Assembly (NCBI RefSeq): GCF_014395225.1
Contig: NZ_CP060723.1
Coordinates: 4,588,001-4,652,000 of the forward strand
Reading direction: 5' to 3'
DNA: 64,000 nucleotides
From: Pedobacter roseus
GTDB taxonomy: Bacteria > Bacteroidota > Bacteroidia > Sphingobacteriales > Sphingobacteriaceae
Shown here: piece by piece, positions 53,801 through 59,835 of the stretch
Layout: each line of letters opens with the position of its first letter
Numbering within the stretch: the stretch's first letter is position 1
Translations under genes and position numbers: made by a program
Notes under the pieces: generated by a model
The model's database searches: none
What the model saw: the letters and a program-made list of their open reading frames with translations, nothing else
Told to the model about the DNA's origin: nothing

Positions 53801-55337
53801 ATGATAAAGTTAAACCTGCCGGCAATGTACTGCCTGCGGCTAAAGCATAAGTATAAGGCCCTGTTCCGCCTGTTGCTACATCCAGTTGTTTAGAGTAGGC
53901 AAAACCTGGAGTAGCATTGGTTAAGGTAGCTCCGTTAAAAATAATCTGTGGGTTAACCGTAATTACAATCGGTACCCTTGTCGATTCTGTTGCACAGCCA
54001 ATTCTTCTGGCAGCAACATAATAAGTTTTGTTGGCGGTTAATGCCGGCGTAGTAAATGTACCATTGTAGGCAACTGTTTGTAAAGCTGTTCCACCTTCTA
54101 CCACATCGTACCAGATTAATTGGTTGGCGCTAGAGGTTGTTGCAGTTAAAGGAACTGTAGTATTATAACAAGCAGCAATGGCATTACTTGCCGGTGCAGT
54201 AAAGGTTGGCCTTGGTGCTGAACGTGTTGCACCGTACACATTAAGCGTTTGGGTAAGGTTTAAAGTTAAAACCGATCCCAAAGTAACTTTCACACGGTCA
54301 AATACCACTCCGGCTCCCGGAGAAACAGGTATGGTTACGGGTTGACCGCTATTTAATAAGCCGAGTAAATCAAGATTTAATGTAGTTGGAACAGATCCGG
54401 TGTAAACCTGGGTATTTCCGTTATAAGCCGTTATCGAAATGTTCTGTAAAACTCCGGCAGTTAATAAAGCTGGTGTAGTGCTAAACCTAAGGTTAATATC
54501 GTCGCCAGGATTAGAAGGCGTTGTAAAATAAAAATTTTGGCTGATGGATGAAGTCACGCCAAGTACGCCTAAACTCAAAGTAGAAAAATTATTTGGATCA
54601 GCATCAATAGCCCTTTCGCTATTCGTTACACCCGAACTGCCCAGTTGTAAAGCATCAAGTGTTATTCCTGTTCCTTCATAACCTGTACTAAATGCCTGTG
54701 CACAAGGGTCGGTACCAGAAACGTAAAATGCATTGTAAACTCTGGTACTGTTGCTAACCCCAAGTAAAAGCGCATTGGTAACGTCTTTAATATATATACG
54801 GTCATAAGCCTGTGTTGGCGTTATGGCCACATAAAAGAAACCATTGGCATCTTTTACGATCCTGATATTATCTGTTGAAAAAGCCGCTGTACTGCTTCCT
54901 GTGAGTACAGTTGAAGCGCCGTTTCTCGCGCCCACTTCAAACGAGTGATTTCCAAGAATTACGGTACCGCCCACATTAGCCAGCAAACCGCCCAAACTAC
55001 CTCCGAGTAACCTGTTCAGGATGTCTCCGTCAAAATCTATCCTGATGAAGGATGTTGTTCCTCCATTAACCGCAGCCGGATATTTTAATTCCAGTTCACC
55101 ATTATAAGCGCCAATGCCAAGCGCAAGTCCACCGTACGAATTTACCGTTGCAAAGGTATTATCGTTCAGTGTAGCGTTGTTCGCATTGTCGACCCTGCTT
55201 TGTGCAGAAACGGTATTTGCAAAAACTTTTGTTTGTGCATACGATTTCGAGTAGAAGAGCGTTAATAGAATGATGACTGCAACACAGGTATTGCGGATTA
55301 TCCCTATTTGGGAAGAAAAAGTAGGAGTTTTCATCAT
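41874..55337 (-). CDS. Giant Ig-repeat surface protein with type B T9SS sorting domain
   Basis: 4487 aa, 13.5 kb. A signal peptide (~1-34, ending SYAQ) precedes modules. (1) Five copies of a ~170-aa domain with DADpNNFs-type motifs, near residues 212, 1095, 1930, 2318 and 2733. (2) Two blocks of five putative Ig repeats of the form PPGL.FNPATREITGTPTQ.G.Y (~460-900 and ~1300-1740). (3) Many short Ig-like units ending TTYYVEA. (4) Eleven ~89-aa units with NPVFTWYSDAALT ... TYYVTVKGDNKCEN (~3035-4045). (5) A fibronectin-like domain (~4306-4389). (6) A gliding-type C-terminal domain beginning VYIPNAFTPNNDGKND, ending KKGTVTLIR. It is exported by type IX secretion and likely an adhesin. Unusually large and repetitive, but in frame throughout. 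Confidence 0.93.
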   Translation of the reverse strand: MMKTPTFSSQIGIIRNTCVAVIILLTLFYSKSYAQTKVFANTVSAQSRVDNANNATLNDNTFATVNSYGGLALGIGAYNGELELKYPAAVNGGTTSFIRIDFDGDILNRLLGGSLGGLLANVGGTVILGNHSFEVGARNGASTVLTGSSTAAFSTDNIRIVKDANGFFYVAITPTQAYDRIYIKDVTNALLLGVSNSTRVYNAFYVSGTDPCAQAFSTGYEGTGITLDALQLGSSGVTNSERAIDADPNNFSTLSLGVLGVTSSISQNFYFTTPSNPGDDINLRFSTTPALLTAGVLQNISITAYNGNTQVYTGSVPTTLNLDLLGLLNSGQPVTIPVSPGAGVVFDRVKVTLGSVLTLNLTQTLNVYGATRSAPRPTFTAPASNAIAACYNTTVPLTATTSSANQLIWYDVVEGGTALQTVAYNGTFTTPALTANKTYYVAARRIGCATESTRVPIVITVNPQIIFNGATLTNATPGFAYSKQLDVATGGTGPYTYALAAGSTLPAGLTLSSAGVITGTPTVANAYTFSVVATDTKGCNATANYNLTVTAALVLTPGALPNGITGTVYPTQTIPAATGGTGPYTYTATGVPPGLAFNPTTREITGTPTQPGNYNIPVTVVDANGNTITSTYTVKITDPLLLPTATLADGTTGTVYTTQIIPTATGGTTPYTYSATGLPPGLTFNPATKAITGTPTTAGTYTVPVTVTDADGKTVTTNYSITINNPLVLPAATLPDGTEGTVYATQILPAATGGVGSYTYVATGVPAGLSFNPVTREITGTPTQAGNYTIGVTVTDSQGKTASNNYPVKVNGTLTLPTKTLPNGIVGTSYLPQTLPAVTGGTSPYTYAATGLPPGLSFNPTTREITGTPTQGGNYTISVTATDANNNKATTTYALAVTVNDPVVASATVCTGSTATLTVSNLQAGLTYNWYASTGSTPLTTGNNGTFVTPAVTSATVFYVEAVSGTAVSARTSVTVSVNPPATLATVTTNNQVINSGQTTTLTATADAGNTIAWFDAPTAGTQVGTGTSFTTPALTATKTYYIETTSTNGCKSASRVPVTVTVINGGGATACNAANSQNTGINGICLLCAINGAGNSTDADANNFTRISLAVGVAANGYQQLIFPSVGVATDSIRLDLALPTGLADVGLLNNVTVTVLNGTTVVRTVQLNGGLLSLQLLSGNRFAATVLAGGAYDRVQVSFGALVSAVTSLDIYGATVVYPNPTFISGAQSICSGSTATLSATANGGTTLAWFDAPTGGNQVGTGANFTTPALTATTTYYIQVSKGTCSNTTRVPVVITVNPAIVFAGTTLTNATIASPYSKQLPVATGGTPGYTYALASGSTLPAGLTLSTSGLVSGTPTATGNPTFDVVVTDTKGCSKTATFTLTTTPALALAPGALPNGVTGTAYTTNGIPAATGGTGPYAYSATGLPPGLAFNPATREITGTPTQTGTFTIPVTVTDANGNTITANYTLKVTDPLVLPPATLADGTTGTVYTPQTIPSATGGSTPYTYSATGLPPGLTFDPATRTITGTPTQAGTFTVPVTVTDADGKTTTSNYTINIVNPLQLPAATLPDGTEGTVYATQTLPAATGGVGPYTYVASNLPAGLTFDPATRQVSGTPTQAGNYSIGVTATDSEGRTASNTYALKVIGVLSLPGATLPNGIVGTGYPTQTLPAVTGGTAPYTYLATGLPPGLSFNTATREITGTPTLGGTYTISLTATDANGNKATTAYSLNVTVNAPVVANATVCSGSPATLSVSNLQAGVTYNWYASTGSTPLVTNNTGVFVTPAVTAPTVYYVEAVSGTAVSSRTAVNVSVNPPATAATVTTNSQVINAGQSTTLSATADAGNTIQWYDAATGGTQVGAGTSFTTPVLNATTTYYVETTNASGCKSASRVPVTVTVLNNGGGTACNAASSQNSGITGICLLCSVTNPGNSTDADPSNFTRISLSVGVGASGYQQLIFPSAGTATDSLRLDLALPGGLLDLTALGNVTLNVMNGTTIVRTVQLNSSLLNLQLLSGNRFAATILAGGAYDRVQVSFGALLSAVTSLDVYGATIIYPNPTVTAGTQTICAGSTATLNATANGGTTLAWFDAPTGGTQLAAGETFTTPALTATTTYYIQVSKGTCANVTRVPVTVTVTPALATPVLATIANVCEGSSATLSVANPDPAVTYKWYDAATAGNLVFTGSVFQTPALTAATTYYVEASQGNCTSTARAAAAVSVNPRPVLPVVTASSSTVSAGQTAILTATSADPTNTFNWYTSNTSTTPVYVGATYVTPPLLATTTYYVESVSTNGCTSASRVQVTITVDGNGSPNPVPCEAATTQVNGVTGVALLSGVFNPALAIDNDTQTASSLVMPVGALGASVYQRVGFGSLSTVGDTVRVLVSSPGKLLSLSLLGNAAITTYVGTNSNGDSQLLNNNLLNVQLLSGNTQALITFVPTNVFDGVEVRLNSGVLGALTSINLNYAQRILVAPTVTSANVTACVGSTAQLQVNNPSAGLTYRWYDATGTYLSGKDGVIFTTPVLTGDTKFYVAAVSATGCVSYKTVVNVTTNPAPVTPDLLSASVNTCPNTSVTFQVKNPVAGTTYNWYDTATSTTVLFTGDNFTTPLITADRSYFVAAVNSCGTSSTRTEGKIVLGTIDVPVITPPSITISEGSVAVLKATSSTAGATINWYTTANGTVPVYTGETYVTPQLSTTTTYYVEATIPGGCTATSRATVTVTVVPNGNPVVTPCGAATTTVASGVTGVALLAGVYNPTFAVDNDINTGSSLVIPVGLLGASVYHQVGFTGLSNVGDTLRVKITTPGALLSVGVLTNLTVTTFQGTTSNNDAVSISNPLINLKLLSGGTSAILTFVPTSRFDGVELRLNSGLLGALTSVNLDYAQRVITAPTVAAATASACQGSSATLSVQNPQAGVVYKWYLGATYQAGKDGTTFTTDPALAAGTYTYSVTATANGCETLGTKVTVTVLPPAVAPVPSTTNPATTCIGTSATLSVQAVAGITYNWYDAAVGGNMLVTNNSSFNTPATLAAGTYDYYVEAVSGAACSSSTRTKISITVNPSALATDLTVTGTTSLCASGTAVLTAASTTVTNPVFTWYSDAALTQVAFVGAVFTTPAITATTKYYVTVGGTNKCANTAGNAKEVTITVNPVAGPTDINLAGTSTVCGGSSVTLTATSTTVTNPVFTWYSDAALTTVAFTGASFITPTLNATTTYYVTVKGDNKCENTPATAKSITITVNPAATDADITASGITSICKGSTAALSASTTTVINPVFTWYSNAALTTVAYVGPNFTTPVLNATTTYYVTVRGDNKCENSPANAKVVTVTVKDFATAADIAVSNAQICSGSTVMLMASSTTVTQPVFTWYSDASLTSVVFTGPTFTVTGLTATTTYYVSVKGTNKCENAAADAKAVTVTVNPLAVSTDIILSGSTTACAGSSAVLSATSATVTNPVFTWYSDAALTNVSFIGATFTTPPLNTTTTYYVTVKGDNKCENAPGTARVITITVSPVATASDITASDATICSGSGTTLVASTTTVTNPTFTWYNDAALTSVAYVGASFVTPTLTATTKYYVTVKGDNKCENSGITAKVVTVNVNQAATAADITLSTPSLVCGSGTAIINASSTTVTNPVFTWYNDASLTSVAFTGPIFTTPVLTTTTTYYVTVKGTNKCENSAANAASVTIKVNPIAVATDIVVNGSTNVCGGSAAVLTASSTTVTNPVFTWYTNATLTNVAFVGAVFTTPTLTANTTYYVTVKGDNKCENSAATAKSVNVVVNPVASASDVTAADATICAGSSASLVASTTTVTNPVFTWYSDAALTTPVFTGATFNTPALTATTKYYLTVKGDNRCESSAANAKVVTVTVNAGATAADITLSTPAIVCGSGTAVINASSTTVTNPVFTWYNDASLTSVAFTGPIFTTPVLTATKTYYVTVKGTNKCENTAANAVAVTIKINPVATATDITVNGSTSVCANATATLAATSTTVTNPIFTWYSDATLNTVVFTGPVFTTPVLTASTTYYVTVKGDNRCESSAATARAVAITVNALPNNPVVSAPNGGICAGDGATLTVTNAQAGVTYEWYNAATGGNLLFTGTSYNVTALTATTDYYVSAIGTGGCNNSGGRVKVTVTVNAKPTVPTVASSSVSVCTGSPAVLTVTNPQTGATYNWYSTAAGGAPVGTGVNFTTPAVTANTTYYVEGANGSCVSTSRTPVNVIALPVPVAPASVTAANGTLCAGSSTILTVNNPVTGLVYRWYAASSNGPVLAEGITFTTPNLSATTIYYVEAVAVGGCASPGRTAVTVTVLPVLDKPVVVVQTSTPNSITFAWAAVAGATAYEVSLDNGLTWINPTNGPTGTSYFVTGLKPDQSVTISVRAKGQIDCQTSANGSVSGKATNPLGNQVYIPNAFTPNNDGKNDVFLVYGNTIASAKMSIYTQWGQLIFQSDNVANGWDGTFKGVNQPIGVYVYMVDVTFTDGTTTLKKGTVTLIR
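43200..46240 (-). repeat. Eleven ~267-bp tandem repeats inside the giant gene
   Basis: Each unit encodes the pattern cysteine-...-SSTTVTNPVFTWYSDAALT-...-TTYYVTVKGDNKCEN. Units alternate in three types by their opening words (TDI..GST, SD.TA.DATIC, ADITLSTP..VCGSGT), so the array has a three-unit super-period. Units 7 and 10 are near-identical and their matching DNA lies 807 bp apart (44421 versus 43614). Confidence 0.85.
48920..53960 (-). repeat. In-frame ~2.5-kb supermodule duplication inside the giant gene
   Basis: The order five Ig repeats, two short Ig units, one DADaNNF-type domain and one short Ig unit appears twice in succession. Matching DNA at 51481 and 48964 (CCTTTGCTTACCTGAATATA) is 2517 bp apart, exactly 839 codons. 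The two copies keep the same domain order with moderate divergence. Confidence 0.8.
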
Positions 55338-55419
55338 GTCAGGCGTTATTTAGAAGACTTACTATGTGGGATGCTACTGTTAGGTAAATGTTTTTTTCAG
55401 GGGCATTATATAATTATGA

Positions 55420-55447
55420 CAAATCTATATCTAGAATAGCAAGCTAT
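55420..55447 (-). promoter_or_regulatory. -7 box and nearby dyad upstream of the giant gene
   Basis: An exact TAnnTTTG box (TAGATTTG, 55427-55420 on the minus strand) lies ~80 bp before the start codon. A 12-bp dyad ATAGC-AA-GCTAT (55436-55447) covers the expected upstream promoter region, where no TTG box at the normal spacing was found. This arrangement could mean an activator-dependent promoter. Confidence 0.4.
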
Positions 55448-55543
55448 CCTATCCATTGCTATTCATTTTCCCTAAAGACGTTTCATTCATTTTATTCATA
55501 CAGACCATTCTTCGTGAATAGATTTCTTCAATTGTGAAATTAT

Positions 55544-55565
55544 GATGACATTAGCGCTAGTCATC
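55544..55565. promoter_or_regulatory. 22-bp palindrome just before the NACHT gene
   Basis: GATGAC-AT-TAGCGCTA-GTCATC: perfect outer arms with an inner 8-bp palindrome, offset by two bases. It ends 14 bp before the ATG at 55580, so it is either an operator or an mRNA hairpin near the ribosome site. Confidence 0.5.
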
Positions 55566-55579
55566 CCATCAGTCAATTC

Positions 55580-58171
55580 ATGAACGCTAACGATCTCCTT
55601 ATCGAACTCAGGAAATTTGTCCTTATAAAATCTGGTTTGAGAAACATCGACCCAGCCCATTGTAAGATCATTTCCGAGTATGTATTTCAAGAAACCAAGA
55701 ACTACGTAAGTGAAACTACTATAAAGCGCTTCTTCGGTTTCGCCAATACCCTACATAAATTTTCATTGTTCACACTGAACAGCCTTTCGCAGTATATCGG
55801 CTACAATGATTGGGATGCATTTTGTAAAGACAAGGAAAACCAGACCACTTCTGTTCAGAGTGTATGGCAGGATTTAAAGCTAAAAGCACAAGCCATTACC
55901 GAGGTATCGTTAATTGCAAAAAAAAATAATTCAGGTGTTCCGTTTAATGCCACAGCCAACAGAAGTTTTTTCTATCCCGATTTCGATTACTTCCTCAAAA
56001 ACAATTATCAGTTTACCACGGTAAGTGCACAGCCCGGTCAGGGTAAATCAATTTTGCTGGCACACATGGTAGAATATTTCTTCTTTTCAGAAAATGCGCT
56101 CTATAAAAACGATATTGTTTTAATGGTTAACTCTACCAGCATTAATACCATAATACAAAATGGAGCCACTTTAAAAGATTGGTTTTTAAAAGAGTTTAAG
56201 TTTGGAAGTTTAAGTGAACTGATAGGCTTTTTTAAGAAAAATCCCGAGAAACGCGAAGGCCGCTTTATCATTATTGTTGATGGCATTGACGAGTTGTTGG
56301 GCAAAAGCAATTATTTTAAAACCTTTATCGATTTTTTATACAGCATAGAGGAAAATAATTTTGTTAAACTTGTTTTTGGACTGCGTACCAACAGCTGGAT
56401 TAATTTACAGCCTGCCATTTACGGATCAGCATCTTTAACAAAAGCCTGGTACACCGGATTGTTTTATGATGAGGATACTTTAAGTAATGTGCCCCCCTTA
56501 AGTGCCGAGGAAGTATTATACACCCTCAGCCACATTGAGAACAAAATTGTAAACAGGTCTGATGTAAGCCCTAACCTGTTGGCCCAGTTTAAAACGCCGT
56601 TTTGGCTACAGGTTTATTTCAAGCTCAAAGATGAGAACCACCATCTTGAGCTGAGTAATCCATTATTATGTTACGAATTAATCAGCTATTTCTTAGAAAA
56701 ACGGGTATTCCTTGCTAAGAAAAGTACTGAAAAAATATTCCTGCTCAAAAAAATAAGCGATTGTATTTCTGAAGGCAACAAAAAGTTAAGGGTAGCCAAA
56801 GAAAAAATATTAAGCTACATCAATTGTTATCCCGATGCTTATGAAGAACTTTTGCATTCGGGCATTATTATCGAAGAAAAAAGACTGAGTACCACTATTC
56901 CTACCGAAATTGTCCGTTTTTTAAGCGACGATATTTACACTTATTTCCTTTTTATACAGATTACAGATAAGTTTGAATACAAACCCGGAAAATCATTTTT
57001 TGAGTATATTTTAAATAGTTTCCCGGCACAAAACTCGCGCAGAGACCATATTTTAAACTGGTCGATCAGGTTTTGTATCAACAGGAATGAAATTGCAGCC
57101 TTAAAGAATATTTTTAAACTTCCCTTTACCAACAGGGAGAAAAACAGTGCTTTCGATTTTATCTGTTATGTATCAAAATTCGAGCTTGCCAAGCCCAACT
57201 CCAACTTTAACAAGTTAAGTATCGACGTCGATTTTATCGACATTATGGCTTCTGGCAGAACGATGAGCCCGCTTTACAAAGAAACGATCAAAACCATTTC
57301 GGAGAACGTGCTTAACGAAGATATCCAGATTATGCTGCATGTAATAGAGTGCAACGTAAACCTGATCGATGTAGATAAAATATCGCTGGCAAACACCATG
57401 CAACTCCTAAAAAGGAATTACAAAAGGTTAAATGAACTGTTTCCAATCAATCCGTACGACTTAATTTTATATTTCTACAATAACCTCGTTAACAAACCCA
57501 CCGAAAGCAAAACTCTTGAAGATAAAATTACTAAACTTTGCCAGGATATAGACAGGAGCAGTCCGCGGAAAAATGAAGAAATTACGGCCACTGAGATATT
57601 ATCCTACCGTTTGGTACTGATTGCCCTTTTCTCGCAGAAAAGTTATGCTGAATGCCACCGTTTTATTATGGCTATTTTAAGTAAATACCCCAATATCTTT
57701 TACGTAAGGCATTCCGTTTTTTCGCCCTTCCTATTGCTTCATTTAGGCCAAACCTACATTAAGCTCAATTATTTTAAAAAGGCACAGCGCATTATGCAGT
57801 TTGTAGATAAGATCATCAGCAGCGATTATAGTTACCATACCAATTTCATCCTGGCCAGTGTTAGGATTTTTAAGGCAAACTTTTATAACGCCACAAACAA
57901 TTATGAACAGGCACTGATAGAAGCCAACGCTGGTTTAGAAATTACACATCGAAATGATTTTAAGATGTTCGAGATTTCGCTTTTATTAAGTAAAATCGAC
58001 AGCTTAAAACATACTGAAGAATCGGAAGAAGTATCGAACGTAATTAAAGAACTGCTTAATTTTTTAACCCTACACAAACTCTCTATGCCTGATTATTCGA
58101 ACTTAAGCGGCACTGAATTTGAACATACCTTTAAAATTTTAAAATCTTACCGCCGTCACCAAAACCTATAA
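55580..58171 (+). CDS. NACHT-type STAND NTPase with N-terminal helical domain
   Basis: 863 aa. The N-terminal ~90 residues (KSGLRNIDPAHCKIISEYVF, VSETTIKRFFGFANTLHKFS, LSQYIGYNDWDAFC) look like a small helical domain with a helix-turn-helix flavour. The NTPase has a P-loop AQPGQGKS (150-157) and a Walker B IIIVDGIDEL (~230-239), whose D-G-x-D-E is typical of NACHT. A winged/helical middle and TPR-like repeats (~650-840) would sense a signal. Such STAND proteins act as signal-driven switches, either in transcription control or in phage defence. It is divergent from the giant adhesin operon, with a palindrome in front. No effector domain is evident. Confidence 0.8.
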   Translation: MNANDLLIELRKFVLIKSGLRNIDPAHCKIISEYVFQETKNYVSETTIKRFFGFANTLHKFSLFTLNSLSQYIGYNDWDAFCKDKENQTTSVQSVWQDLKLKAQAITEVSLIAKKNNSGVPFNATANRSFFYPDFDYFLKNNYQFTTVSAQPGQGKSILLAHMVEYFFFSENALYKNDIVLMVNSTSINTIIQNGATLKDWFLKEFKFGSLSELIGFFKKNPEKREGRFIIIVDGIDELLGKSNYFKTFIDFLYSIEENNFVKLVFGLRTNSWINLQPAIYGSASLTKAWYTGLFYDEDTLSNVPPLSAEEVLYTLSHIENKIVNRSDVSPNLLAQFKTPFWLQVYFKLKDENHHLELSNPLLCYELISYFLEKRVFLAKKSTEKIFLLKKISDCISEGNKKLRVAKEKILSYINCYPDAYEELLHSGIIIEEKRLSTTIPTEIVRFLSDDIYTYFLFIQITDKFEYKPGKSFFEYILNSFPAQNSRRDHILNWSIRFCINRNEIAALKNIFKLPFTNREKNSAFDFICYVSKFELAKPNSNFNKLSIDVDFIDIMASGRTMSPLYKETIKTISENVLNEDIQIMLHVIECNVNLIDVDKISLANTMQLLKRNYKRLNELFPINPYDLILYFYNNLVNKPTESKTLEDKITKLCQDIDRSSPRKNEEITATEILSYRLVLIALFSQKSYAECHRFIMAILSKYPNIFYVRHSVFSPFLLLHLGQTYIKLNYFKKAQRIMQFVDKIISSDYSYHTNFILASVRIFKANFYNATNNYEQALIEANAGLEITHRNDFKMFEISLLLSKIDSLKHTEESEEVSNVIKELLNFLTLHKLSMPDYSNLSGTEFEHTFKILKSYRRHQNL

Positions 58172-58326
58172 AAGAGGTCTTCATCTTCAAAAACTATAAG
58201 TTTCTCATCTCCTGGCGTTAAACATTTTTTTTTTGGAGCGCAAGGTCTGTATAAAACAATAAATTTCTTCCCGTTTTTTGCTTTTACGCTTTCCCGAAAA
58301 TTTCGGAATGCCTCGTTGCTTCAGGG
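58172..58326. other. Intergenic after the NACHT gene
   Basis: No terminator with a T run was found. The words CTTTCCCGAAAATTTCGGAATGCC (58289-58312) contain a short palindrome of the CCCGAAA..TTTCGG type that is common in the other repeat elements. Confidence 0.35.
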
Positions 58327-58429
58327 TAACGCTTCAACCGGGGCTATATGGCCAAACAGCTTTTCATTTTTGAGGGCGCAGGGTGCTTAGACCTTTGTTC
58401 CTAAACCCGGTTCATTTCCTGATAAAATA
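58327..58429. repeat. Direct repeat copy 1 (without insert)
   Basis: It runs TAACGCTTCAACCGGGG ... CTTTTCATTTTTGAGGG ... CCTAAACCCG and continues directly into GTTCATTTCCTGAT. It aligns with copy 2 from 58569 but lacks the 107 bp that split copy 2. Confidence 0.75.
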
Positions 58430-58568
58430 AGAAATGCCCTTTAATAATAATTTAACCAATACTTGTCACGATTATTCGGGAGATAAAAAGGATGCACACA
58501 GATATAAAAAATCCGTGTTTATCTGTGTACATCTGTGGTTAAAAACCCTTAATTTAATGACGGTGGGA
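58430..58568. repeat. Spacer with ATCTGTG-type repeat words
   Basis: Contains AATCCGTGTTTATCTGTGTACATCTGTGG (58508-58536), a dispersed Bacteroidota intergenic motif. No coding signal is seen. Confidence 0.4.
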
Positions 58569-58772
58569 TAACGCTTCAACCGGGGTTATTTGGCCAAACC
58601 AGCTTTTCATTTTTGAGGGTGCAGGGTGCTTAGCCCTTTGTTCCTAAACCCGACAGCAGCGAAAATACTTTTTGTTGCAGCAACCCTGAATATGCTGCCA
58701 GTAGCACAAAAAGATTGAAGCGAATGGCGGGACTGCAAAATGCCAAGAACTGCTGCACCTTCATTTCCTGAT
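58569..58772. repeat. Direct repeat copy 2 split by a palindromic element
   Basis: The left part matches copy 1 up to CCTAAACCCG (58652) and the right part resumes with TTCATTTCCTGAT (58760-58772). The 107 bp between contain an imperfect palindrome: AACCCGACAGCAGCGAAAATAC with CTTTTTGTTGC on one side, and GCACAAAAAG with GAAGCGAATGGCGGGACT on the other. Outer words GGTGCAG and CTGCACC extend the symmetry. Confidence 0.75.
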
Positions 58773-58821
58773 CATAAAAACATGATTATTCTAACAGGTG
58801 CTTCTTTAATTATTGATTGCC

Positions 58822-59661
58822 TTATTTAATCAGATTATAAAGTTCATCCAGTTTTGGAGAAAGAACGATCTCAATCCTTCTGTTTTTGCTTCTTCCATCC
58901 GCATTTGCATTGGTGCCCAATGGCTGGAATTCACCTTTACCAGTAGCGGTCATCCTTACACTCTCTACTTTTTCGTTCTCGGTTAAATAACGCACTACAG
59001 ATGTTGCCCTGAGCACACTTAAATCCCAGTTATCTTTTATTTGGCCCAGATTATTTATTTTCTGGTTATCGGTATGCCCCTCTACTGCAATATTAATTTC
59101 AGGCTGCTGTTTTAATACATTGGCCAATTGCGTTAAAGCCTGTTTACCTTTTTCATCAATGATGATACTTCCCGAAGGAAATAAAAGTTTATCGGTTAAA
59201 GAAACATATACCTTACCGTTCTTAATTTCGACAGTTAAACCGTTTTTGGTAAAGCCCAATAAAGCCTGTTGTAATTTTTCTTTAAGTGAGTTGGTGGCTT
59301 CATCGCGTTTGCGCAGCACCTCTTCTACTTCTTTTAAACGTTTCTCGCGGGCAGCTAAATCGCCTGATAGTTTGGTGATCTCCGTAGAAGAGTTATTTTT
59401 AAGTTTTTTGTAGTTTGCATCAACGGTATTGTAACTATTTTGCAGGTCGCGAAGCTCTTCGGCCATTAAAGTGGTATCTTTTTTCAGCTTTGCTACTTCT
59501 TTTTCGAGATTTTCGATTTTAATTAAACCTTCATTAAAAGCGGTATAAAGCGAATCTTTGGTTCCCAATAAAGCTTTATACTTTTTTGGAGATAATACCA
59601 CACAGGAGGATAGCGAAGAAAAAAAGAGGAGAACGGCAAAGGCAAGAAAGGTATTTTTCAT
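58822..59661 (-). CDS. OmpA-family lipoprotein with coiled coil
   Basis: 279 aa. The signal peptide ends in SLSSC (lipobox), followed by a long coiled coil (~45-140: NLEKEVAKLKKDTTLMAEELRDLQNS, AAREKRLKEVEEVLRKRDEATNSLKEKL). The OmpA/MotB-type peptidoglycan-binding domain (~160-265) shows LLFPSGSIIIDEKGKQAL, VEGHTDNQKIN and GRSKNRRIEIVL. Likely an outer-membrane lipoprotein tying the envelope to the wall. It is alone, followed leftward by repeats and preceded by TATCAAG-type repeats. Confidence 0.9.
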   Translation of the reverse strand: MKNTFLAFAVLLFFSSLSSCVVLSPKKYKALLGTKDSLYTAFNEGLIKIENLEKEVAKLKKDTTLMAEELRDLQNSYNTVDANYKKLKNNSSTEITKLSGDLAAREKRLKEVEEVLRKRDEATNSLKEKLQQALLGFTKNGLTVEIKNGKVYVSLTDKLLFPSGSIIIDEKGKQALTQLANVLKQQPEINIAVEGHTDNQKINNLGQIKDNWDLSVLRATSVVRYLTENEKVESVRMTATGKGEFQPLGTNANADGRSKNRRIEIVLSPKLDELYNLIK

Positions 59662-59684
59662 GTTTAAAGTTTCAAGAGTTTAGT

Positions 59685-59830
59685 ATTAGGTTGGATATTC
59701 AGTAGCAGGTATTTAGTAGCAGGTATTTAGTAGCAAGTATCAAGAGGGTTATTCTGTTTGAAATTTGGTCATTGCTACTTGGTTATTGATCATTGCTATT
59801 TGGTTATTGATTATTGTTAATTTGTCATTG
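59685..59830. repeat. Tandem and low-complexity repeats
   Basis: TATTTAGTAGCAGG occurs twice in tandem with variants on each side (59690-59740), ending in AGTATCAAG as near the fad genes. Then TTGGTCATTGCTAC, TTGGTTATTGATCATTGC and TTGGTTATTGATTATTG follow. These are two dispersed repeat families side by side. Confidence 0.6.
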
Positions 59831-59835
59831 TTTGT

